Part shown: piece after piece, positions 8,289-17,961 of the stretch | How positions within the stretch are numbered: the stretch's first letter is position 1 | How the letters are laid out: the number at the start of each line of letters is the position of its first letter | Assembly: GCF_014207655.1 (NCBI RefSeq) | Contig: NZ_JACHHJ010000001.1 | Location: 1-64,000, forward strand | Direction: 5' to 3' | Length of the DNA: 64,000 nucleotides | Source of the DNA: Geomicrobium halophilum | GTDB lineage: Bacteria; Bacillota; Bacilli; Bacillales; Marinococcaceae | Notes under the pieces: generated by a model | Databases searched by the model: none | What the model was told of the DNA's origin: nothing | Seen by the model: only the letters and a program-made list of their open reading frames with translations | Made by a program: the position numbers and the translations under genes

Positions 8289-9872
8289 TTACAGCAGCGG
8301 CCCGGCTTCGCGAATATGCTTAGGTACATGACTGAAACGCTCAAAATTTTGCCGAAATTTAGAAGCGAGCTCCCTTGCTTTCTGGTCATAAGCCTCCAGG
8401 TCATTCCATGCTTCGCGCTGTTGCAGTACGTGATCGGGAACACCGGGGCAGCGTGTTGGGACGTGTAACCCGAAGACGGGGTCCTCCAGTGTTTCCACCT
8501 GGTTTAGTTCACCTTCAAGGGCAGCTTGCACCATGGCTCTCGTGTGTGCTAAATCAATACGTTCACTCACGCCGTAACCGCCTCCAGCCCAGCCGGTGTT
8601 AACGAGAAAGACGTTAGATTCGTGAGTATCGATTTTTTCACCGAGCATTTCTGCATATACGGAAGCATGCCGCGGTAAGAAAGGGGCCCCAAAACAACTG
8701 GAGAACGTTGCTTCTGGTTCTGTAATTCCTCGTTCGGTGCCGGCAAGTTTGCTCGTATAGCCGCTTAGAAAATGGTACATCGCTTGTTCTTTCGTTAATT
8801 TACTAATGGGGGGTAACACCCCAAAAGCATCGGCTGTCAAAAAGATAATCGAGCTAGGGTGACCTCCCTTGCCTTGCGGAAGCATATTGTCAATATGATC
8901 AAGGGGATAGGCAGCTCTTGTATTTTCTGTAAGAAATGAATCATCATAATCCGGCAATCGCGATTTCTCATCAACGACGACGTTTTCAAGAACCGCGCCG
9001 AAACGGATGGCATCATAGATATCTGGTTCTTTTTCCTTGGAGAGATTGATGCATTTTGCATAGCAACCGCCTTCAATGTTAAATATACCGTTTTCTGACC
9101 ATCCGTGCTCGTCGTCCCCGATGAGATAACGTTTAGGATCTGCTGAGAGAGTCGTTTTTCCAGTGCCCGATAATCCGAAAAATAAGGCTACATCGCCTTC
9201 GACACCGGTATTGGCTGAACAATGCATCGGTAAAACTTCTTGAGCAGGCAACAGATGGTTCATGACAGAAAAAATTGATTTTTTCATTTCGCCTGCATAT
9301 TCAGTGCCGCCGATTAAAACGACTTTTTCTTCAAAAGAGATATGAACAAATACTTCTGAACGTGTGCCATCCACTTCCGGATCAGCTTTGAAACCAGGAG
9401 CAGAAATGATCGTGAATCCGTCTTCGTCCTCCGGATTTTCACCGTCTTCTGGACGAATAAACAGTTGGCGGGCAAATAAATTGTGCCAAGCATATTCATT
9501 GACGATTTTAAGCGGAAGTCGATAATGTCTATCTTTTCCCGCGTACCCATGGGTAACAAATAGGTTATTCTGTTGTCCTAAATAATGAATCACTTTACGG
9601 TAAAGGGTAGAGAATATGTCTTTCTCGACGGGTGTATTTACAGTGCCCCAGTCAATGTCATCTCGAATTGCAGGTTCATCGACGATAAATTTATCTTTTG
9701 GAGAACGACCGGTATATGCGCCCGTCGTCGCTGCAAATGCGCCTGATTTTGTTAAAATACCTTCATTACGGGCCAGTGCTCTCTCTACTAATCTGGGCTC
9801 AGGGAGGTCAATTTCGGCCTGTCCTTGCTGAATAAGGTGATCCAAGGCTGATTCTAAAGAAACGGTACTCAT
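8289..9872 (-). CDS. pckA: Phosphoenolpyruvate carboxykinase (ATP)
   Basis: Converts oxaloacetate and ATP to phosphoenolpyruvate, CO2 and ADP, the first step of gluconeogenesis. Motifs include [17 protein letters not shown], the phosphate-binding loop [11 protein letters not shown], the metal/ATP region IGDDEHGW and the C-terminal [12 protein letters not shown]. At 527 residues from ATG 9872 it has the normal length; 23 extra in-frame codons upstream cross the promoter region and are excluded. AGAAAGGA lies before the start. As in B. subtilis the gene is divergent from metK. Glucose repression through CcpN is likely from the box at 9930. Confidence 0.97.
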   Translation of the reverse strand: MSTVSLESALDHLIQQGQAEIDLPEPRLVERALARNEGILTKSGAFAATTGAYTGRSPKDKFIVDEPAIRDDIDWGTVNTPVEKDIFSTLYRKVIHYLGQQNNLFVTHGYAGKDRHYRLPLKIVNEYAWHNLFARQLFIRPEDGENPEDEDGFTIISAPGFKADPEVDGTRSEVFVHISFEEKVVLIGGTEYAGEMKKSIFSVMNHLLPAQEVLPMHCSANTGVEGDVALFFGLSGTGKTTLSADPKRYLIGDDEHGWSENGIFNIEGGCYAKCINLSKEKEPDIYDAIRFGAVLENVVVDEKSRLPDYDDSFLTENTRAAYPLDHIDNMLPQGKGGHPSSIIFLTADAFGVLPPISKLTKEQAMYHFLSGYTSKLAGTERGITEPEATFSSCFGAPFLPRHASVYAEMLGEKIDTHESNVFLVNTGWAGGGYGVSERIDLAHTRAMVQAALEGELNQVETLEDPVFGLHVPTRCPGVPDHVLQQREAWNDLEAYDQKARELASKFRQNFERFSHVPKHIREAGPLL

Positions 9873-9929
9873 AATCGGCAAAATCCTTTCTCTGCTAAGG
9901 TCAGGTCGAAAAAAAATGTGATTGCAATT

Positions 9930-9940
9930 AGTATAACACA
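9930..9940 (-). promoter_or_regulatory. CcpN-like operator overlapping the pckA -10 region
   Basis: On the minus strand TGTGTTATACT fits the CcpN consensus TRTGHYATAYW, which I recall from B. subtilis gapB and pckA. Its TATACT also makes a good -10 element. It lies about 60 bases before the pckA start. CcpN represses gluconeogenic genes during glycolytic growth; binding here is inferred. Confidence 0.6.
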
Positions 9941-10101
9941 TTTTTATATATAGTCTATACTATTTTTGTGCAAAAAAAATGTTCCTCCCTGTCGAGTGGA
10001 GTTTTCTAACATGTTGAAATCTTTTTTTCTGCTGTTGATTGTGTTAAAATCATGAGGAAGTAAACGACATGCGACTTTGATGCTTAAGGTATTAAGGTAC
10101 G

Positions 10102-10272
10102 CTCTTATCGAGAGTAGGTGGAGGGACAGGCCCTTTGAAGCCCAGCAACCACCCTCGGAAACCCGAGGAAAGGTGCCAACCTGGCAAAGTGTAAGGCACT
10201 TTGCAAGATAAGAGGCGAAAAAGGTGAAACAATCAACCCCCCTTTTCCCTCGACAGGAGAAAAGGGGTTTTT
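10102..10272 (+). promoter_or_regulatory. S-box (SAM-I) riboswitch of metK
   Basis: The P1 stem CTCTTATC (10102-10109) pairs with GATAAGAG (10207-10214). Between them are the S-box hallmarks GGTGGAGGGA, GCCCAGCAACC and AAGGTGCCAACC. An expression platform follows, ending in the terminator at 10237-10272. With S-adenosylmethionine bound, the aptamer should let the terminator form and shut metK. Orientation and the 48-base distance to the metK start are typical. Confidence 0.95.
10237..10272 (+). terminator. Riboswitch-controlled terminator upstream of metK
   Basis: CCCCTTTTC (10239-10247) pairs with GAAAAGGGG (10259-10267) and is followed by TTTTT. It is the off-state hairpin of the S-box. 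Confidence 0.9.
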
Positions 10273-10320
10273 AGCACGTCCCTTATCCTGTGAACATATA
10301 GCATCTATAGGAGGAACACG

Positions 10321-11538
10321 ATGGAAGTAAATGGACGTAGATTGTTCACATCTGAATCAGTGACTGAAGGGCATCCAGATAAAATATGTGACCAGATTTC
10401 AGATGCGATTTTAGATGAAATTTTAAAAAAGGATCCAAACGCGCGTGTGGCATGTGAAACGATTGTGAATACAGGAATGATCCTCGTCACTGGTGAAATT
10501 ACGACTACAACCTATGTGGACATTTCAAAAGTGGTTCGACGAACATTAACAAACATTGGCTACACACGGGCAAAGTTTGGACTTGATGCTGATACCTGTG
10601 CGATTATGACCGCAATTGACGAACAATCACCGGATATTGCCCAAGGTGTCAATACAGCTTTGGAATCGCGTGAAGGGGAAATGTCCGAAGAAGAAATTGA
10701 GGCCATTGGCGCTGGAGACCAAGGGTTGATGTTTGGTTATGCCGATAACGAAACAAAAGAGTATATGCCGTTGCCCATCTTTTTAGCGCACCAATTAGCT
10801 CGGCGCCTTTCAGCAGTACGAAAAGATGGGACGATCCCGTTTTTGCGTCCGGATGGAAAAACGCAAGTAACGATCGAATATGATGAAAATAATCAACCGC
10901 TGCGTGTGGATACGATCGTTATTTCCTCACAACATCAACCGGAAGTGACCATTGCTGAAATCGAAAAAGAACTAAAAGCCCATGTGATCACAGACGTTGT
11001 TCCTGAGGATTTAATCGATGACGAAACGAAATTTTTTATAAATCCAACTGGACGGTTTGTGATTGGAGGCCCGCAAGGGGATGCAGGTTTAACCGGACGT
11101 AAGATTATCGTGGATACTTATGGGGGAATCTCCCGACACGGCGGAGGCGCATTTTCCGGGAAGGATCCTACAAAAGTCGATCGATCCGCTTCCTACGCGG
11201 CCCGTTATGTAGCGAAAAATATCGTGGCTGCAGGATTGGCGAAGAAATGTGAAGTGCAGCTTGCGTATGCGATTGGGGTGGCACGGCCGGTTTCTATCTC
11301 CATTGATACGTTTGGAACTGGCAAGGTGAAAGAAAATATACTCCTCCAGCTCGTAGAGAAACACTTTGACCTTCGTCCGGCTGGCATTATTCATATGCTT
11401 TCCTTGCGAAATCCAATCTATGGCCAGACGGCTGCTTATGGACATTTCGGACGCACGGATGTAGATTTACCATGGGAGCGGACGGATAAAGCAGCCGCCT
11501 TAAAAGAAGCGGCCTTTGCTACAGAAACGAAGTCATAA
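10321..11538 (+). CDS. metK: S-adenosylmethionine synthetase
   Basis: Makes S-adenosylmethionine from methionine and ATP. The N-terminus has [16 protein letters not shown], the middle has [12 protein letters not shown], and the phosphate-binding region reads [17 protein letters not shown]. At 405 residues it is the normal length. The start follows GGAGG by six bases. Expression should fall when SAM is plentiful because of the S-box leader. A strong hairpin follows the stop. Confidence 0.98.
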   Translation: MEVNGRRLFTSESVTEGHPDKICDQISDAILDEILKKDPNARVACETIVNTGMILVTGEITTTTYVDISKVVRRTLTNIGYTRAKFGLDADTCAIMTAIDEQSPDIAQGVNTALESREGEMSEEEIEAIGAGDQGLMFGYADNETKEYMPLPIFLAHQLARRLSAVRKDGTIPFLRPDGKTQVTIEYDENNQPLRVDTIVISSQHQPEVTIAEIEKELKAHVITDVVPEDLIDDETKFFINPTGRFVIGGPQGDAGLTGRKIIVDTYGGISRHGGGAFSGKDPTKVDRSASYAARYVAKNIVAAGLAKKCEVQLAYAIGVARPVSISIDTFGTGKVKENILLQLVEKHFDLRPAGIIHMLSLRNPIYGQTAAYGHFGRTDVDLPWERTDKAAALKEAAFATETKS

Positions 11539-11540
11539 AA

Positions 11541-11577
11541 ATAACCGTTGCGATCACTTTCGCAACGGTTATTTTTG
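11541..11577 (+). terminator. Bidirectional terminator between metK and the M29 aminopeptidase
   Basis: ATAACCGTTGCG (11541-11552) pairs with CGCAACGGTTAT (11561-11572) and T-runs occur on both sides, so it can end metK and the convergent gene. Confidence 0.85.
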
Positions 11578-11589
11578 TGGGGCATTTTT

Positions 11590-12822
11590 CTAAATCGCCC
11601 AATCACCGTTTCTAAATACTGGTTCGCGTGTGCCATCTTTATGAATCCCGTCGATATCCATGTCAGCGGCCCCGATCATAAAGTCTACATGGGTGATGCT
11701 TGTATTAATTCCTTTTTGTTCCAGTTCTTCTTTTTCCATATCTTTTCCATCTTCAATATTAAAGGCATAGGCGCTGCCAAGAGCCAAATGATTAGAAGCA
11801 TTTTCATCAAAGAGGGTGTTGAAGAAAATGATATTGGTATTTGAGATGGGGGAGTGGTGCGGCACGAGTGCGACCTCACCGAGATAAGAAGACCCTTCAT
11901 CATTCTCTAACAAACGCTTCAGTGTTTCTTCTCCTTCTTTAGCTTCGAAGGCCACCACTTTTCCTTTTTCAAAGGTAAGGGTAAAGTCTGTAATGAGTGT
12001 TCCGCCATAGTTAAGAGGCTTCGTACTGGAGACGGTGCCGTTAACACCATTTTTCTTGGCAGCAGTAAAGACTTCTTCAGTAGGGATATTTGCCACGAAG
12101 TTTACGCCTGCTTTACTCACGCTGCCTCCGGATGCCCATGTATGGGTTTGGGGGAGTTCAATCGTTAAATCCGTCCCTTTTGCTGTATAGTGCAGGGCAT
12201 CAAAATGTTTGTCGTTCAGGGTGTTCATTTTTTCATCAAGCGTTTGTAAATGCTCTTTCCAAGCAGCTACAGGGTCGGATTCGTTTACGCGTGTCGCGGA
12301 GAAAATCGCTTCCCAGAGCTTTTCTACTGCCTCATCCCCTTTCGCCTCAGGGAAAACCCGTTCTGCCCATTTCACAGATGGTACAGCTACAATCGACCAG
12401 CTAACTTTATCTGATTGGATATAATTCCGAAATCCTTCCAATGCTTTTCCATTTGTCTGATTTGAAGTCGCGATTCGATCATGGTCGATGCCCTTCAACA
12501 AGTCGGGGTCGCCGCCGGTAATCGTTAAAAATGCAGCGTCGTTTTCCGCTTCTTCTTCAAGGGCTCTTGCATGCCAGTTTGGGAATTCGGAAAACGCTTC
12601 TTTGGGTGCTAGTTCAAATTTTAGGCGTGTGAGTTCTTCATCGTTCCAATCAACGCGTACATGTTTCGCTCCGGCTTTATAAGCTTTCTCTGCGACGATA
12701 CGTACAAAATCGGCCGCATATAAAGGCGAGCGAATCATGAGTGTTTGCCCTTCTTGGATGTTTACACCGACGTTTAGAGCAATGTCCGCATAGCTTTCAA
12801 TTTTTTGTTGGAATGTTGTCAT
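11590..12822 (-). CDS. Aminopeptidase, M29 family (AmpS-like)
   Basis: Metal-dependent cytosolic exopeptidase releasing N-terminal amino acids. The 410-residue length, the start MTTFQQKIESYADIALNVGVNIQEGQTLMI, and the later stretches FVANIPTEEVFTAAKK, GEVALVPHHSPIS and THVDFMIGAADMDIDG are characteristic of M29 enzymes such as AmpS. Metal-binding Glu and His residues occur in those stretches. AGAGGGAAAACG precedes ATG 12822. It stands alone, between the metK terminator and a dispersed intergenic repeat. Confidence 0.92.
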   Translation of the reverse strand: MTTFQQKIESYADIALNVGVNIQEGQTLMIRSPLYAADFVRIVAEKAYKAGAKHVRVDWNDEELTRLKFELAPKEAFSEFPNWHARALEEEAENDAAFLTITGGDPDLLKGIDHDRIATSNQTNGKALEGFRNYIQSDKVSWSIVAVPSVKWAERVFPEAKGDEAVEKLWEAIFSATRVNESDPVAAWKEHLQTLDEKMNTLNDKHFDALHYTAKGTDLTIELPQTHTWASGGSVSKAGVNFVANIPTEEVFTAAKKNGVNGTVSSTKPLNYGGTLITDFTLTFEKGKVVAFEAKEGEETLKRLLENDEGSSYLGEVALVPHHSPISNTNIIFFNTLFDENASNHLALGSAYAFNIEDGKDMEKEELEQKGINTSITHVDFMIGAADMDIDGIHKDGTREPVFRNGDWAI

Positions 12823-12856
12823 CGTTTTCCCTCTTTTCGTATGTAATCATAGTATT

Positions 12857-13201
12857 AGAGGTTGTTCAAAAAGCCCGGGAAAAACAGCCGTCGTACCTCT
12901 TCGTCGTCTTGCTTCTAAAGCTCCTCACGTATGAAAACCATATCCTCAAAAAAGTAACCCACTTTTTCTTGTGCGAGGTATCGCTTACGTAGAGACGAGC
13001 TTGCGTTCCGATACTTGGAAAAGAAAACTACGGTTCCTTCGTGAGAAGTGAAGACTTTCGTGGTGCAAGCAGGATGCTCGAAGCTACGTCTTCTCGACCT
13101 CCTCGGCTCTTTTCTATGAAAGGAATTCCGACACTAACCATTCTTTTCATCCTCAGTGGGGTGTCGCGAAGCGTCATGAGCCCTCTTTTTGAACACCCTC
13201 T
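12857..13201 (+). repeat. Dispersed intergenic repeat, copy A (full length)
   Basis: The left end AGAGGTTGTTCAAAAAG and the right end CTTTTTGAACACCCTCT form an inverted terminal repeat with an exact 10-bp core GTTCAAAAAG/CTTTTTGAAC. The interior has the family core TGGTGCAAGCAGGATGCTCG followed by AAGCTACGTCTTCTCGAC. No transposase is encoded, so it resembles a non-autonomous mobile element. Apparent short ORFs inside are not genes. Confidence 0.7.
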
Positions 13202-13244
13202 ATCAGCATCCAGCATTTTAAACATTCGCTCCCATTTGAATACC

Positions 13245-13763
13245 TTAGTGACGTTTTGCATCCGCATAGGCTTTTGCGCGTTTCACGTACTCTTGACTTA
13301 TACGATTCATTTCCTTGAGATCGTCATCATTTAAGTCACGAATGACGCGGGCTGGACTGCCAAGTGCCAGTGTTCGCGGCGGTATTTTCGTACCAGGAGT
13401 TACAAGAGCTCCGGCCCCAACGAACGCTTCTTCGCCGACTTCAGCACCATCAAGGACAGTCGCCTTCATGCCAATCAGAGCTTTTTTTCGAATCGTACAT
13501 CCATGAAGGACGGCTTGGTGACCTGCTGAAACATCCTCTTCAATGATTAAAGGGTGTCCGGGGCTTTGGTGAAGCATACATTGATCCTGAATGTTCACGC
13601 GCTTTCCAATTTCAGTAGGTTCTACATCACCTCGAATGACGGTATGAAACCAAATGCTACTATCAGCCTCAATCGATACATCCCCTGTAATCACAGCGCC
13701 ATCAGCGATATAACAACTTTGAGCAATCGTAGGATGTTTATTGTCATAAGGATATAGGATCAT
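13245..13763 (-). CDS. ytoA: Gamma-carbonic anhydrase-like hexapeptide-repeat protein (YtoA)
   Basis: A 172-residue left-handed beta-helix protein. Hexapeptide repeats are visible from GAVITGDVSIEADSSIWFHTVIRGDV to the end of the helix, and a C-terminal helix follows. His residues in LHQSPGHP and SAGHQAVLHGC match the zinc site of gamma-class carbonic anhydrases, although most YtoA/YrdA-type proteins lack proven activity. AAGGAGG lies upstream of ATG 13763. The gene is divergent from ytpA, as expected for this cluster. Cofactor-dependent acyltransferase activity is the alternative. Confidence 0.88.
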   Translation of the reverse strand: MILYPYDNKHPTIAQSCYIADGAVITGDVSIEADSSIWFHTVIRGDVEPTEIGKRVNIQDQCMLHQSPGHPLIIEEDVSAGHQAVLHGCTIRKKALIGMKATVLDGAEVGEEAFVGAGALVTPGTKIPPRTLALGSPARVIRDLNDDDLKEMNRISQEYVKRAKAYADAKRH

Positions 13764-13907
13764 GGCAGTTTCCTCCTTTTTCTAATTGTAACAGAACTTG
13801 AACATGCATTCGAAATGATTCACATACTTTTTGCGTGAAAAAGATCGCCACATATGATGTAATAAAGAGACAAGGATTGTTTTTTTCGATCTTGGGGAGG
13901 GACTTTC

Positions 13908-14693
13908 ATGCGAATCTGGAAATGCGAGGATCCCATTGGGGTATTTGTACTCGTCCATGGGGCAGGGGAGCATTATGGACGATACCAATGGCTTATCGAA
14001 CGATTGAATCGTGAACATTTTCATGTAATTGCCGGAGATCTTCCAGGATATGGACGAACACGTGGAAAACGCGGACATATTGATCATTTTAACCAATACA
14101 TAGACGTTGCTTCTCATTGGTATAAAGAAGCGGCGTCCTTTGAGCTTCCCGTTTTTCTGTTCGGGCATAGTCTTGGAGGGCTTATCGTGATTCGCACGAT
14201 GATGGAAAAACAGCTGCCCGTCCACGGAGTGGTGTTATCCTCACCATGTTTGTATTTGTATGATCCACCAAAGAAGGGGATCACAGTATTTGCGCGGGGC
14301 TTACATCGGCTGCTTCCGACGTTTAGCATGAAAAGCGGAATTCGAGGTGAGTTAATGACTCGAAATCCTGAAATGCGTACGGAATTTCTCAAAGATGAAT
14401 TGTTCGTTCATCATGTTACCGTCCGTTGGTATCAGGAATTAACAAAAGCAATGAAATCGAGTCTTGATCATGCTTATCAATTTCCGAATGTACCACTCCT
14501 TGCTTTACAGGCTGGCGAAGATTACCTAATCGATAAAGGGGCCACTCACGAGTGGTTTAATCGCTTACGCATCGAAGACCGGGCCATACGGGAGTGGCGG
14601 GGGCTCTATCATGAACTTTTTAATGAGCCAGAGCGTGCGGAAATTTTTCGTTTTATGCTTTATTTTATATGGCAAAGACTCGGTCGTTTATAA
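13908..14693 (+). CDS. ytpA: Alpha/beta hydrolase, lysophospholipase-like (YtpA)
   Basis: Serine hydrolase of the monoacylglycerol-lipase group. The oxyanion region is VHGAGEHYGRYQW, the nucleophile elbow is GHSLGG, and the likely acid and base are in LLALQAGEDYLID and GLYHELFNE. YtpA of B. subtilis has been linked to making bacilysocin, a lysophospholipid antibiotic. The start follows GGGGAGG. The stop lies 35 bases before ytpB, so the two form the ytpAB operon. Confidence 0.9.
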   Translation: MRIWKCEDPIGVFVLVHGAGEHYGRYQWLIERLNREHFHVIAGDLPGYGRTRGKRGHIDHFNQYIDVASHWYKEAASFELPVFLFGHSLGGLIVIRTMMEKQLPVHGVVLSSPCLYLYDPPKKGITVFARGLHRLLPTFSMKSGIRGELMTRNPEMRTEFLKDELFVHHVTVRWYQELTKAMKSSLDHAYQFPNVPLLALQAGEDYLIDKGATHEWFNRLRIEDRAIREWRGLYHELFNEPERAEIFRFMLYFIWQRLGRL

Positions 14694-14728
14694 AAAGAAA
14701 GAGACGCTTCACAGGGGGAGGACCTACG

Positions 14729-15799
14729 TTGAACTTCAAAGTACCAAAGACACCTTGGATGATTGTATACTATATATATAAAGAAACCGTACCAGAAGTA
14801 CATCGACAGTTGGATTATTGGAAGAAAAAAGCCGGTGAAATACCTGATGAACATTTAAGTAAACAAGCATCTTGGACGATTGATGACAAAACTTTCCACT
14901 GCGAAGGGGGAAGTATTCTAGCTATGTTAGCAGGGGGGAATAAAGAAGCATTTATACGATTCCTTGTCGCCTATCAAACGATCTGTGATTTTCTTGATAC
15001 GCTTTGTGATAAAAGTGAATCGCAAGACCCTGATGATTTCCGTGCCCTGCACCAAGCATTGCTGGACGGGTTAACCCCTGGGGAAAATCTTAAAGATTAT
15101 TATCGCGTTCGTGGAGGCTATGACGATGGGGGCTACCTACATGAGCTTGTGAAAACATGCCAGGAAACGGTGCAAGCGTTGCCAGGCTTTCCGGCAATGC
15201 AGCCTGTGATGAAAGAGCTTTCTGGCTATTACGTTGATTTTCAAGTGTATAAACACGTTCCCGCAGATGAGCGTGAGGACTTACTCATTGCCTTCCATGA
15301 GCGTAACCAGCCGTTTTTACCAGAGATGCGCTGGTATGAATTTTCCTGCTGTGTGGCTTCGACTCTCGGTTTGTACTGTTTGGCGGCCTATGCGGCAACA
15401 CAGCCGCGCACGGAAGAGGAAGCAACGACCATTAAAAACGCCTATTTTCCATGGCTGCAAGGCGTTCATATTATGCTTGATTACTTCATTGACCAAGAAG
15501 AAGATCTAGCTGAAGGGGAAATGAATTTCGCTGCTTACTATGAGAGTGAAGATGAAATGGTCTCCCGCTTTCGTTACATGGATAAACGTGCGGAAGAAAG
15601 TCTTGATGGACTTCCGGATGAAAAATTTCATCGCTTAATTAAACGAGGATTATTCGCGATCTATCTAGCGGACGGCAAGGTTCAGGAGAACCCCGAAATG
15701 AAACGAACCGCCAAACGTTTAATTAAGCTCGGGGGTTTGCCTACAGCCTTTTTCTATTTAAACCGCTGGATCTTTCGCAGGAAAAAAGTAGGGGAGTAA
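14729..15799 (+). CDS. ytpB: Tetraprenyl-beta-curcumene synthase (YtpB, DUF2600)
   Basis: Cyclises all-trans-heptaprenyl diphosphate (and related C25-C35 substrates) to beta-curcumene-type sesquarterpenes, the known YtpB reaction. Diagnostic stretches are KTFHCEGGSILAMLAGG, the Asp-rich YQTICDFLDTLCDKSESQDPDDFRALH and YRVRGGYDDGGYLHELVKTCQ. I chose TTG 14729, eight bases after GGGGGAG, giving 356 residues; an in-frame ATG at 14669 would overlap ytpA and add a basic, non-conserved stretch. The product is probably membrane-associated and may alter membrane properties in spores. Confidence 0.9.
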   Translation: MNFKVPKTPWMIVYYIYKETVPEVHRQLDYWKKKAGEIPDEHLSKQASWTIDDKTFHCEGGSILAMLAGGNKEAFIRFLVAYQTICDFLDTLCDKSESQDPDDFRALHQALLDGLTPGENLKDYYRVRGGYDDGGYLHELVKTCQETVQALPGFPAMQPVMKELSGYYVDFQVYKHVPADEREDLLIAFHERNQPFLPEMRWYEFSCCVASTLGLYCLAAYAATQPRTEEEATTIKNAYFPWLQGVHIMLDYFIDQEEDLAEGEMNFAAYYESEDEMVSRFRYMDKRAEESLDGLPDEKFHRLIKRGLFAIYLADGKVQENPEMKRTAKRLIKLGGLPTAFFYLNRWIFRRKKVGE

Positions 15800-15864
15800 A
15801 GATTCTCTCACCCGAGCTTGGCTTCTGCGGAATCTACCTGTTAGGGACGAAGTATATAGAAATA

Positions 15865-15898
15865 GGGATGGGGAATGATATTTTCGCATTCCCATCCC
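15865..15898. terminator. Hairpin between convergent ytpB and the betaine carrier gene
   Basis: GGGATGGGGAATG pairs with CATTCCCATCCC around a short loop. There is no long T-run on either side, so it may terminate weakly in either direction. Confidence 0.5.
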
Positions 15899-15912
15899 TG
15901 TATGCAAGGCTT

Positions 15913-17406
15913 TTAAGCTTGATTTTTTTTCTTTTTACCTTCCTTGATCGATACAAGGACGAGCCCAATCATCATCAGAAGCATGATTACTGAGAATGGG
16001 AGGGCCGCAATAATCAGTGTGTTCTGCAGCGCTTGCAGTCCCCCCGAATACAACAAAGTCAAAGCTGTTAAGGATAATAAAACACCCCAAATGATTTTGA
16101 TTCGGTTCGAAGGATTATTAGACCCTTTGGTTGTCAGCATACCGAGGACAAAAGTAGCAGAATCTGCAGATGTAACCAAGAATACACCAAGGGCAAAGAG
16201 CGTTAAAATGGACATTAAAAAGCCCAATCCATAATTGGAGAACGTGGCAAACAGTACCTGTTCAGTCACATAATCTGAGATTACCGCAACCCCTTCATGT
16301 TCCAGGGAAATTGCAGCCCCGCCAAAAACTGAAAACCATATAAATACGATCAATGTTGGAACAAGCAAAACAGCGGTTACAAATTCCCGTATCGTACGTC
16401 CCCGTGAAACGCGAGCGATAAAAATTCCCACAAACGGCGCCCAGGAAATCCACCATGCCCAATAGAAAAGTGTCCAATCGTTAATCCACTCCCGCATTCC
16501 CTCATCATATGGGGCGATGCGAAAACTTAACTGTGGCAGGTTTTGAATATAAACACCGATTGTATGCGTGAATACATTTAACAAATACATGGTCGGACCA
16601 ACTGCAAGCATCATGAAAAAAATTACAGCAATTACTGCCATATTTGCGCTGCTTAACGTCTGAATACCTTTATCGAGACCAGACCATGCAGAAATCAGAA
16701 ATAATACGGTGACAACGAATACAATCATCACCTGCGTCCAAAAGTTCATATTTATATCAAAAACATAAGCTAACCCACCATTAACTTGTGTTGCTCCAAG
16801 ACCTATCGTTGTCGCAACCCCGGTCATGGTCGCTAATACCGCGATGATATCCGCCGTTTTACCAATCCCCCCTTCGACTTTATCACCAAATAATGGCCTG
16901 AGGGTTGAGCTTATTAAGCCTGGATGATCATGCCTGAAATTGAAATAGGCTAAAGCAAGTGCAAGAATACAATAGACAGCCCAGCCATGAAGCCCCCAAT
17001 GGAAGACTGTAAACATTAAGGCGTCACTGATCGCTTCCTCTGTACCAGTTTCACCGGTTGGGGATTGGATTGCATAGTGGCTGATCGGCTCCGCAGCTCC
17101 AAAGAAAACAAGACCGACCCCCATCCCAGCACTAAATAACATTGCCAGCCAAGAAAGCCGATTAAACTCCGGTTGCTCATCTTGTTTCCCTAACTTTACT
17201 TTTCCCATTGGTCCGAACATTAGATATAAAGTAACAATGAGAAAGGTTGTTACAAGAATGAGATAATACCAGCCAAACGTATTACTTATAAAATCTTGCA
17301 GCAATGCTGCTCCTTCTTCAAGCTGATCCGGGATCACTACTCCCAATGTGACGAGTATCAGTATAATGATTCCAGATACGATAAATACACTGTCTAGTCT
17401 TTTCAT
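15913..17406 (-). CDS. opuD: BCCT-family glycine betaine transporter (OpuD-like)
   Basis: Secondary carrier, about 12 hydrophobic segments, that takes up glycine betaine or related osmoprotectants with Na+. The BCCT signature region WAWWISWAPFVGIFIARVSRGRTIREF is intact, as are LLFSAGMGVGLVFFGAAEP-like (here WLAMLFSAGMGVGLVFFG) and GLHGWAVY. I chose ATG 17406 (MKRLDSVF), which gives 497 residues like OpuD; about 109 in-frame codons upstream include no homology and no binding site. AGAGGAAG lies 12 bases before the start, a rather long spacing. Expected to be induced by osmotic stress, though no control element was identified. Confidence 0.92.
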   Translation of the reverse strand: MKRLDSVFIVSGIIILILVTLGVVIPDQLEEGAALLQDFISNTFGWYYLILVTTFLIVTLYLMFGPMGKVKLGKQDEQPEFNRLSWLAMLFSAGMGVGLVFFGAAEPISHYAIQSPTGETGTEEAISDALMFTVFHWGLHGWAVYCILALALAYFNFRHDHPGLISSTLRPLFGDKVEGGIGKTADIIAVLATMTGVATTIGLGATQVNGGLAYVFDINMNFWTQVMIVFVVTVLFLISAWSGLDKGIQTLSSANMAVIAVIFFMMLAVGPTMYLLNVFTHTIGVYIQNLPQLSFRIAPYDEGMREWINDWTLFYWAWWISWAPFVGIFIARVSRGRTIREFVTAVLLVPTLIVFIWFSVFGGAAISLEHEGVAVISDYVTEQVLFATFSNYGLGFLMSILTLFALGVFLVTSADSATFVLGMLTTKGSNNPSNRIKIIWGVLLSLTALTLLYSGGLQALQNTLIIAALPFSVIMLLMMIGLVLVSIKEGKKKKNQA

Positions 17407-17961
17407 AAGAATACTTGACTTCCTCTCTGATTGATCTTCTATGTACCTCTTTTTATAATGATCCAAATCCATTTGAATTATGAATGAAATCAAAGAAGAA
17501 GTACTCATGAAGGTGGAGAGAATCACGAAGTAACAGCAGCTGCTCTCATTGAGACACTTTGTTTTGAGCAATGGAATCCAGATGGTGGATAAGGGCGTTT
17601 TCATTCTGAAGCAGATATTAGGACAATCTTTGGAATGGTAACGTGGCTCGTGGCTTTCGTGAAATGACAATATCGTTTCCACGGATACCAGGTTATGGTG
17701 GTTATATGGGAGTACTCTTGGATGTTCACACATCTTATGATTGGGATGGAATGAAAATAGCTACTCGCTAATGCTAGTGATATTAAAGAGGAATAACCCC
17801 CTCCCAACTAACGCACATTATGAATACTATTCTCTCACTTTTCGACAATATTAAAGCTATACATAAAACTTGAATTTTGCTCTCTTCGCGTCTTGCCTCT
17901 GTCACTAAGTACGACTTTTATTTTTGCTACAATCGATCATCACCAAAAGGAGGAGCCATCC
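17407..17961. other. Intergenic region with a possible decayed ORF
   Basis: No intact gene here. Between about 17560 and 17770 the plus strand can be read, with one frame change, as a protein-like stretch containing IRTIFG followed by ISFPRIPGYGGY and MGVLLDVHTSYDWDG. This looks like the remains of a coding sequence, perhaps a transposase, but I cannot name the family. The rest is AT-rich promoter space for the flanking divergent genes. Confidence 0.35.

Noticed and set aside
8375-8602. Plus-strand ORF inside pckA
   Set aside because: It lies entirely within pckA, has no ribosome binding site and encodes a His/Arg/Pro-rich product typical of a shadow.
13028-13334. Short ORFs on both strands inside repeat copy A
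   Set aside because: They lie within a dispersed repeat, similar peptides occur in other copies, and none has a binding site.
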